From an uncultured Clostridia bacterium (GTDB lineage: Bacteria; Bacillota; Clostridia; UBA1381): a DNA stretch of 44,728 nucleotides. Below the pieces are notes generated by a model. The model had not been told where the DNA came from. It saw nothing but the letters and a program-made list of their open reading frames with translations, and searched no databases. Position numbers and translations under genes: made by a program. The stretch covers positions 1 through 44,728 of the forward strand of contig CAKSFY010000005.1 of assembly GCA_934454035.1 (NCBI GenBank). Direction: 5' to 3'. Shown piece after piece: positions 24,802 through 31,484 of the stretch; position 1 is the stretch's first letter; every line of letters starts with the position of its first letter.

Positions 24802-26901
24802 ATGAAAAAAATAATTATCATTCTTGCGCTTATATTTGCCGCTTCAACGGCTCATGCCCAAAACTATTGCAGATTTGTCTTTGACGAGGGAGCGGAGTAT
24901 ACTCCTTTATCGGGCAGCTGGGAGCTGGGCGGCAAAGGTGATAACGAAATAAAAAAATATACTTTTGATGAAAATGAGTCGGATTTTCTGCCTGTTTCGG
25001 GGATTTGGAATGTTTCGGACGGAAAATATATTCAGTCTCAAACCGGATTTTCGGCACTTACAAGGAGTATGCTGCCGAAAAAATATAACGGCTTTATTCT
25101 ATCCTTTGAAGCGGTTCCGCTGTCGGAGGATAATACTCTTATGATTTATTTTGCCTCCGAAAGCGGCAGTGACGGCGCTTCGGCGGAGATAAATTCGTAT
25201 CAGTCAAAGCTTATATGCACGGACGGCGAATTTTTGGGAGACGGCGGTATAAAAAAAGATGAGAAGTATACCGTAACACTGACCACCGAAAAAAACAGGG
25301 TTTGCCTTTACCTGAACGGTAAACTTATTCTTAAACGGGACGATATGCAAAATTTAAGCGGAAGAGTCGGAATCGGCAGCTGGAATTCCGCCTTTGAATT
25401 TGATAATATTTGCGCAGAGCAAATTTCCTCTCTGGGAAGCGGAAAAAAACTTGTCGGAAGCGGTAAAAATGCAGTTGCGCTGCTGCCGCAGCCGACTGTG
25501 CGTAATTTTGAATTTTCGGCGGAAATTGCTGCGGAAAATATACAAAACGGCAGCGTTGGTATTATTGCAAGAGCAGACTCTGACGGAAACGGGTATCGGC
25601 TGGGGATTGATAAGAACGGTGCTTTTATTTCCGGCGGTGAAAAAAAGCAAAGAGGCGAATTTAAAGCCCGTTCAGGCAAGATATATACTTTATCGGCATT
25701 GTGCGACGAAAAAAATATTACACTTTTGATTGACGGAAAGGAAATTGTCTCGGCAGCAAGCGATACCTTTAAAGATGGTGTGTGCGGAATTTTTGCAGAC
25801 GGAACAACCGTTTATGCAGTTAATGCAGAAATCCGTACGGCAGAAAAAAAGCTTCCGCGTCTTATATCGGAGGGTGAAACGGACTATTATATCGATTCGG
25901 AAAGCGGAAACGATTTAAATGACGGAAAAAGCAGGCAGACGGCATGGCGCAGTCTTAACAGACTTAATTACTGCAGTTTTGCCGATAAAGACAGGATTTA
26001 TATAAAAGGAACATTTGAGGACTCCGTTGCGCTTAAGGATATTCATGCCGATATGGTTATTTCAAAATATGAGGATGCCGAAAAACCGATTATTATCGGA
26101 TATGAGAGGGTGCTGTCCTTTGAAAATTGCAGCGGAATCACATTATCGGGACTTGATATCCGCCTTAAGCATTATGCCAAAAGCGAAAATTCTGCGCTTG
26201 GCTGCGGATACGGAGCGATTTTGGTAAACTCGCCCGATATTTCCTTTATTGACTGCGATTTTAAGGGCCCGGGCGGCGATACTTATACGGCAGCGGTTGA
26301 AACGGACAGTATATTTAATGAACCGGAAACCGAAAATGTCACTTTCTCGGATTTCGGGAAAAATTCACTGTGCGTCGGCGGCAGCGAAACGGATAATTCA
26401 GATAACTCACATTGGGCATATAAATATATGAATATGCTGATTCGGAAAAATATCATCTCGGAATATCGCCCGGATGACAATATAACAAGGGCGGAATTTT
26501 CAAGCATGCTTGTTTCGGCACTGGGGCTTGCCGAATCGGAATACAGAGGTATATTTATGGATATATCCGCAGATATGTGGTATGCAAAGAAAATACAAAC
26601 CGTGTCAGATTACAGATATCTTCCGCCGCAAATGACGGACGGAGGAAATGCAAATGCAGCAGCGCCGTTAAAACGCGGCGAGCTTGCGGCTATGGCGGCT
26701 CTTGTTTCGGGAAAAATAAGCGGTGCACATGCTGAATTTGCTGATAGCGGTGAATTCAGCCCATGGCTTGTTGACTATATCAATGCCGCAAATGAACTGG
26801 GACTTATGTCAGCAGACGGTGACGGGAATTTTAATCCGAATAAAGAGGTAACGAGAGCGGAAGCTTGTGTTGTACTTATTAAGCTTATGGAGGAAAAATA
26901 A
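24802..26901 (+). CDS. Secreted SLH protein with concanavalin-like and beta-helix domains
   Basis: A 699-residue surface protein. Signal peptide to residue 19 (THA then QNY). Two concanavalin-like/LamG-type modules follow (about 30-210 and 220-350), with strands ending in GRVGIGSW and CGIFADG and a YLNGKLILKRDD hairpin typical of DUF1080/LamG folds. A right-handed beta-helix start (about 355-500, YYIDSESGNDLNDG then SGITLSGLDI) resembles pectate-lyase-like proteins, but it is short for a full helix. Three SLH motifs end the protein (about 530-695: NSHWAYKYMNML, the degenerate DMWYAKKI and FSPWLVDYINAANELGL), which should bind pyruvylated wall polymer. ATG at 24802 follows GAGAGGAAATGTT. It probably binds plant or host glycans. 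The partner gene starts 2 bases after its stop. Confidence 0.85.
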   Translation: MKKIIIILALIFAASTAHAQNYCRFVFDEGAEYTPLSGSWELGGKGDNEIKKYTFDENESDFLPVSGIWNVSDGKYIQSQTGFSALTRSMLPKKYNGFILSFEAVPLSEDNTLMIYFASESGSDGASAEINSYQSKLICTDGEFLGDGGIKKDEKYTVTLTTEKNRVCLYLNGKLILKRDDMQNLSGRVGIGSWNSAFEFDNICAEQISSLGSGKKLVGSGKNAVALLPQPTVRNFEFSAEIAAENIQNGSVGIIARADSDGNGYRLGIDKNGAFISGGEKKQRGEFKARSGKIYTLSALCDEKNITLLIDGKEIVSAASDTFKDGVCGIFADGTTVYAVNAEIRTAEKKLPRLISEGETDYYIDSESGNDLNDGKSRQTAWRSLNRLNYCSFADKDRIYIKGTFEDSVALKDIHADMVISKYEDAEKPIIIGYERVLSFENCSGITLSGLDIRLKHYAKSENSALGCGYGAILVNSPDISFIDCDFKGPGGDTYTAAVETDSIFNEPETENVTFSDFGKNSLCVGGSETDNSDNSHWAYKYMNMLIRKNIISEYRPDDNITRAEFSSMLVSALGLAESEYRGIFMDISADMWYAKKIQTVSDYRYLPPQMTDGGNANAAAPLKRGELAAMAALVSGKISGAHAEFADSGEFSPWLVDYINAANELGLMSADGDGNFNPNKEVTRAEACVVLIKLMEEK

Positions 26902-26903
26902 AA

Positions 26904-29351
26904 ATGATAAAGAAAATAGTAGCACTGCTGATGGTTTTTTCCATGCTTTGCCCGGCTGCACTTGCGAAAACTGAGAAAAGGTATGAAAGCCGTGAAGCGC
27001 TGCTTGTGTCATTGGGACTGTTAAAGGAAGATAAGGACGGATATATAACAAATGCGGAATTGGAGTCGGCAGTCAGCCGGATGTCGGGAACCTCAGGTTT
27101 CGGATATGGAAAGCCGGAGGAGTCGGCTTTAACGGATGTGGTTTTGGCAGAATTGACGGGAGTGCTGGGCTACCCGAAGGAACAAAAGTATTACTCCGAA
27201 GTTTCAAAGGGAGCGGCTTTGTCGGAAAAGTATATATCAAAGGATATATTTGTAAAGCTTTTATATAACACTCTGACCGCCGAAAGAATTAAAATAACGC
27301 ATTTTGAGGGTGATAAGCCGGTTTATGAAAAAGAAGGAACAATTTTAAAGGATATATTTGACGTTGAAAAGGTGACGGCGGTTGTTGAAGCAGATTCTAC
27401 GGCATATGTCGGAGAAGCACCCGAAACAGCTCTTGCCGGGAACGAAATTCTTATCGGGAAAATTACTGCTAAATGTGATTTGAACACAAAAGAATATCTC
27501 GGCAGAAATGCGGAGGCATATATCAGACTTGCCGAAAATGATGATACAAAAGGCGAGCTGCTTGCAATTGAAAAGATAAAAAATGAAGAAATTAAAAAGA
27601 CTTCGGAGGTAATTGACGGTGCAACCACAAGCAAAAAGCTTGTGTGGCTCGATAAGGAAAGGGAGGAACTTAAGTCAAAGGAAATCCCGAAAAACGCCGT
27701 AGTAATTTATAACGGAAAAAGACTGGGGACCGCATGGGGGCAGGAATGGTCGCTGTTCACCCCGGGAGACGGAGAGGTGAATTTAATAGACAATAATTCC
27801 GACGGAAATGTTGATGTTGTTATGATTTGGAATTATAATCTGTATGTTGTCGATTATGTCAGCACCGAAAGGGAAATGATATTCTGCCGCGATTTTTCTT
27901 ACGGGACGGCGATTGAACTGGAGGATAAAAACTATTATATTTTTGACGGGGACGGCAACAAACTGTCCCTTGCCGAAATAAGCCCGTATAATGTTCTCTG
28001 CGTTACTGACACGAACGAGAACGATATTTACATAGCCTGCTCAAAGAAAGAGCCGGCAGAGGGATTTTACAGACGCAGCGGCTTTAGCATATATGTCGGG
28101 AATGATAAGTACAGTATCGGAAATTCGGGACTTTATAATTTCAATACGTTTTCCGACGGTGATATGGTAAGAGTTTATTTTGATATTTACGACAGGACGG
28201 CATATATTGTCAGGGTGTCCGAAAACGAGTATGCGTTTTTGAATAAGGCGTATTATGACGAAGGCGAGGACGAACCTATGTATTTGAAACTGTATACGTC
28301 CGACGGAAATATTCTCAAAAAGGAGCTTGCCGATAAGGTTAAGGTTATAAATGAAGACGGCGAGACCGTTTATCAAAAAAATAAAAGCGGCAATAACAGT
28401 TTTTCAGTTCTTTACGGATTAATTTCCGGCAGACATGAGCTTATTAAGTATAAGGAAAACAAGCTTGGCAAAATAAATCGCATTACATTTGCAAGGTCGA
28501 AAATAGGGCGTGATATTCCCGATACAACAGGCGGCTTTGATTTATATTATGCCGATATGTCGTCCGGCAGTGCGGATTTTAAGGAAGCAAAATATCTGCA
28601 AAACTGTTTTGTATCCCGATACAGAGTAACAAAAAATACGCTGCTTTTTTCGGTTGAGGAAAATAAAAACGAACCGGAAAAGTTTAAAAAGCTTTCTATG
28701 TCCGATTTGAACGGCGACAGTGATTATTATGTTATGATATATGATGTCAACAATAGATTTGAAGCAGGGGCGGTCGTATTTAAAAAATATACCGATTGGT
28801 ATGCCAAATCGGGCAGTATAGTATCGGATGTGTCTAAGGAGGCAGGGGCAGACGGTGAAACTCTGACAAAAATAAAGCTTATAACAAAGGGAGAAGAAAG
28901 CGTTATATATGCTGATGATACAGATATAAAAGCAAACGCGGATATAGCGTGGCGGTTCGGAAACGGTGAGTTAAAGCTTTCGGATATATCTGTAGGTGAT
29001 ATTATATATTATACCCTCGGAAAAAACGGATATGTTTCGGGAATTGCGTATTTGCATAAGAATATTCCCGAACAGGGCTTTTATCACAAATCAAATTACG
29101 GATGGGGCAATATATATATCCCGAACTGTGCTATGGCGGTTATATATTGCCCGATAAAAAGTCTTTATGATGATATGATGGTTATTTACTCCGACGGATC
29201 TATGCCCGTTACGGTAAATCCGAACAGAAATTATTATCTTTGTGAGAAAAATAAAGTCAGAAAAATAAACTATTCTGAGCTTGCTCCGGGCGATAAAATG
29301 GTCGGCATGTGGAAATGGAGCAGTCTTAATGATATGGTTGTGTACAGATAG
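26904..29351 (+). CDS. Large secreted protein of unknown function, partner of the SLH protein
   Basis: An 815-residue protein I do not recognise. A signal peptide ends near residue 21 (ALA then KTEK). Residues 27-60 resemble one degenerate SLH motif (SREALLVSLGLLKEDKDGYI, then ITNAELESAVSRM). The rest is beta-rich and appears to be a series of modules of about 70-100 residues, each ending in a GD-x-V/I-x-Y strand pair, such as DISVGDIIYYT near 690 and AEISPYNVLCVTD near 358. A calcium-loop-like DNNSDGNVDVV occurs near 298. No catalytic motif was found. Two bases from the preceding gene, it is surely co-transcribed and may form a cell-surface complex with that SLH protein (inference). Confidence 0.75.
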   Translation: MIKKIVALLMVFSMLCPAALAKTEKRYESREALLVSLGLLKEDKDGYITNAELESAVSRMSGTSGFGYGKPEESALTDVVLAELTGVLGYPKEQKYYSEVSKGAALSEKYISKDIFVKLLYNTLTAERIKITHFEGDKPVYEKEGTILKDIFDVEKVTAVVEADSTAYVGEAPETALAGNEILIGKITAKCDLNTKEYLGRNAEAYIRLAENDDTKGELLAIEKIKNEEIKKTSEVIDGATTSKKLVWLDKEREELKSKEIPKNAVVIYNGKRLGTAWGQEWSLFTPGDGEVNLIDNNSDGNVDVVMIWNYNLYVVDYVSTEREMIFCRDFSYGTAIELEDKNYYIFDGDGNKLSLAEISPYNVLCVTDTNENDIYIACSKKEPAEGFYRRSGFSIYVGNDKYSIGNSGLYNFNTFSDGDMVRVYFDIYDRTAYIVRVSENEYAFLNKAYYDEGEDEPMYLKLYTSDGNILKKELADKVKVINEDGETVYQKNKSGNNSFSVLYGLISGRHELIKYKENKLGKINRITFARSKIGRDIPDTTGGFDLYYADMSSGSADFKEAKYLQNCFVSRYRVTKNTLLFSVEENKNEPEKFKKLSMSDLNGDSDYYVMIYDVNNRFEAGAVVFKKYTDWYAKSGSIVSDVSKEAGADGETLTKIKLITKGEESVIYADDTDIKANADIAWRFGNGELKLSDISVGDIIYYTLGKNGYVSGIAYLHKNIPEQGFYHKSNYGWGNIYIPNCAMAVIYCPIKSLYDDMMVIYSDGSMPVTVNPNRNYYLCEKNKVRKINYSELAPGDKMVGMWKWSSLNDMVVYR

Positions 29352-29357
29352 ACATAT

Positions 29358-29374
29358 CCGGACTCACGGTCCGG
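29358..29374 (+). terminator. Weak hairpin after the 815-residue protein gene
   Basis: CCGGAC (29358-29363) pairs with GTCCGG (29369-29374). A T-run (29389-29393) comes 15 bases later rather than directly, so this is a weak or partial terminator. Confidence 0.4.
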
Positions 29375-29443
29375 CTGCTTTGCGGTTGTTTTTCAGTTAA
29401 ATATTTTAATAATAAATATAATAAAAAATCTTAAAAAAAACTG

Positions 29444-29472
29444 TTGACAAATACGGTTTACAGGTGTAAACT
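29444..29472 (+). promoter_or_regulatory. Promoter with a CopY/BlaI-like palindrome
   Basis: Perfect TTGACA (29444-29449), 17 bases, TAAACT (29467-29472). The palindrome GTTTACA-GG-TGTAAAC (29456-29471) fills the spacer and most of the -10. It contains TACA-N2-TGTA, the operator core of CopY/BlaI/MecI-family repressors. A bound repressor would block the promoter. No gene for such a repressor is in the window. Confidence 0.72.
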
Positions 29473-29521
29473 ATATTTGACGGAACATATTTTAAAAGAG
29501 CGTTGAAAGGATGATTGTGTA

Positions 29522-31315
29522 ATGAAGAAATCGAGCAGAAAAATTATGTGCGGCATACTTGCGGCAATGTGTGCATCGCAAATCGGGATTGTCGGATTTG
29601 CGGCTGAAAAGGGCGTGACTGTTAATTTAAACGGAGAAGAAATGAAGTTTGAGACAGCACCGTTTATTGAAGACGGAAGAACTCTCGTTCCGTTCCGGAC
29701 AATATTTGAAGCTCTTGACTGTGCAGTTTCGTACCGTAAAATCGGTGATGAACAGATTGTATCGGCTCAAAGAGGGACGGAAAATATTCAGCTTACAATA
29801 GGCAAAAACTCAATATTTGCAGACGGTGGGGAGATTAATCTTGATGTTGCGCCGAAGGTGGTAAATGACAGAACCTTTGTGCCGCTTCGCGCGGTTTCTG
29901 AAAGTCTGGACTGCGAAGTGGAGTGGCTGGGCGACATCAATACGGTATGCATTTATAAAAAATACGGTCAGTATGATATTACATCGGGACATATTGAAAA
30001 AACAATAAAAAATGACGACGGAATTGATTTAATGTACATAAGTGCAGTTTATCCGATTATCAATGATGATAACGGGTTTGCTTCGGAAATAAACAAGTTC
30101 TATAAGGAAAAGGCGGAGAGCTTTGCTGCCGAAGCAGAAAAAGAATATGCAGAGGGTGCAAATGAAATATTAAAGGAAAAGGGCACAGATGAATATATGC
30201 CTATGGATTTTTGCCTGTCGTTTGAAGTAAACACAAACCGAAAGAATTTACTGTCAATAACAACAATTGATTACAGAAATACATTAGGCGCTCATCCGAA
30301 TGAAGTGCATGAATCAAAGACATATGATATGACAACCGCCAAAGAGTATGCACTTAAGGATATAATGGGTGTTGAACAAAATGAAGTCGATTTGTCGGTT
30401 ACGGAAGCTTTTGAAGATTGGATGAAAGATAATGCTATCGAGCTTGATGACGAAGCAAAAGCCAATATTGAAAAGGAAGCTCCGAATGTTCAGTGGTATC
30501 TTACGGATACAACGCTCAATATGTATTTTAATCAATACCAAATAGCTCCGTATGCAGCAGGTTTACCGATGGTTGAAGTTCCTTATAAAGAAAATGAAGA
30601 CCTGTTCTCGGTAGATATGTCGCAGGCGGAAGAAGATAAGCTGGAGTTTGAATTTGACGCAACTGTAGGCTATCAGTGGGAAGTTTCCGATGCGGATGCC
30701 GATAAAATTGATGTAAAAGAGGAAAAACTTCAAAACGGTAATTACAAATTCACAGTGACGGGCATCGGCAAGGGTAATGCTTCTGTTGAATTTGTGTATA
30801 CGCATAAAATAGGTGATAAAACTGTTTCTCAAAGAAATGTCGGGTATTATCTTTATGTAAATGATGATAAAAAGCTTACGGTTTTGGACTCGTTTGATGA
30901 TTCTGCCGATGAAGAAAAAAGAACTGTTGCGAAGTGTGATGATGATATTATCACTTTGAGCGACGGCGAGGTATATAATGCAGGCAGTGCGCTGGTTTAT
31001 GACAGCTCCGTAAAACCGCTTCCTTACACATATCTGGACGAGGGTGATCTTGTGAATATCGCATCATATAAGGATACTCTTGTAATTATCAGAAATGCGA
31101 CAGCAAAGTATCCCGAGGACGAGGTTGAAGGGTTTAAGCCGATTACTTATATTGATGAAGATTTGATAGAAGTATTAAATGACGGAACATATACCGTCGG
31201 CGAAGCACTTATATATAACGAAGAAAGTGCACTTTCTTATAAAGCACTCAAGGCAGGTGATACCGTGACGGTAGTTTCCGGCGATGCGGATATGCTGGTA
31301 TTTATTGCAGAATAG
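29522..31315 (+). CDS. Secreted protein: stalk, RsiV-like and chagasin-like domains
   Basis: A 597-residue exported protein. Order: signal peptide (to about 27, GFA then AEKG); copper-amine-oxidase N-terminal stalk domain (about 30-150, EDGRTLVPFRTIFEAL and NDRTFVPLRAVSESL), which does not itself bind copper; DUF4163/DUF3298 region (about 165-355, GAHPNEVHESKTYDM) as in PdaC and the lysozyme-binding part of RsiV; a chagasin-like I42 domain (about 358-447), with TVGYQWEV for the NPTTGY-W loop, GIGKGNASVEFVY, and a later YYLYVND strand; then two related modules of about 60 residues (about 473-530 and 544-597). There is no membrane helix beyond the signal and no cytoplasmic anti-sigma part, so it is not a full RsiV. 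Probably an extracellular protease inhibitor or wall-binding protein. Confidence 0.82.
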   Translation: MKKSSRKIMCGILAAMCASQIGIVGFAAEKGVTVNLNGEEMKFETAPFIEDGRTLVPFRTIFEALDCAVSYRKIGDEQIVSAQRGTENIQLTIGKNSIFADGGEINLDVAPKVVNDRTFVPLRAVSESLDCEVEWLGDINTVCIYKKYGQYDITSGHIEKTIKNDDGIDLMYISAVYPIINDDNGFASEINKFYKEKAESFAAEAEKEYAEGANEILKEKGTDEYMPMDFCLSFEVNTNRKNLLSITTIDYRNTLGAHPNEVHESKTYDMTTAKEYALKDIMGVEQNEVDLSVTEAFEDWMKDNAIELDDEAKANIEKEAPNVQWYLTDTTLNMYFNQYQIAPYAAGLPMVEVPYKENEDLFSVDMSQAEEDKLEFEFDATVGYQWEVSDADADKIDVKEEKLQNGNYKFTVTGIGKGNASVEFVYTHKIGDKTVSQRNVGYYLYVNDDKKLTVLDSFDDSADEEKRTVAKCDDDIITLSDGEVYNAGSALVYDSSVKPLPYTYLDEGDLVNIASYKDTLVIIRNATAKYPEDEVEGFKPITYIDEDLIEVLNDGTYTVGEALIYNEESALSYKALKAGDTVTVVSGDADMLVFIAE

Positions 31316-31377
31316 TTAAAAAGCGCAGCAATTTAAGAAATAAGGATTCCGATACAAAATGTATTAACGGATAATTT

Positions 31378-31416
31378 AAAAAATATGCGAAAAAAATTTT
31401 TTTCGCATATTTTTTA
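31378..31416 (+). terminator. Terminator between the two inhibitor genes
   Basis: ATATGCGAAAAAAA (31383-31396) pairs with 31397-31410, extended by outer A/T pairs, and ends in a T-run. It separates the serpin gene from the preceding gene. Confidence 0.85.
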
Positions 31417-31424
31417 TTTTTTAC

Positions 31425-31451
31425 GGAACTTTTTCAGAAACAATTCGTCTA
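31425..31451 (+). promoter_or_regulatory. ECF-sigma-like promoter of the serpin gene
   Basis: GGAACTT (31425-31431), 15 bases, GTCTAT (31446 is C, GTCTAT at 31447-31452) matches the extracytoplasmic-function sigma pattern; read as GGAAC-N16-CGTC it also fits the B. subtilis SigM-type rule. The overlapping TATACT has no fitting housekeeping -35. It lies just after the terminator and 33 bases before the start codon. Confidence 0.6.
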
Positions 31452-31484
31452 TACTTATGAAAACACTTTGAAAGGAAGATGAAT

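Noticed and set aside
29482..29504. Second ECF-like promoter (GGAAC ... CGTT) before the chagasin-like gene
   Set aside because: Spacing is only 14 bases and CGTT is off consensus; the TTGACA promoter just upstream explains the gene.
29522..31315. Copper-binding amine oxidase or complete RsiV anti-sigma factor
   Set aside because: Only the N-terminal stalk domain of the oxidase is present, and the protein has no cytoplasmic anti-sigma part or internal membrane helix.
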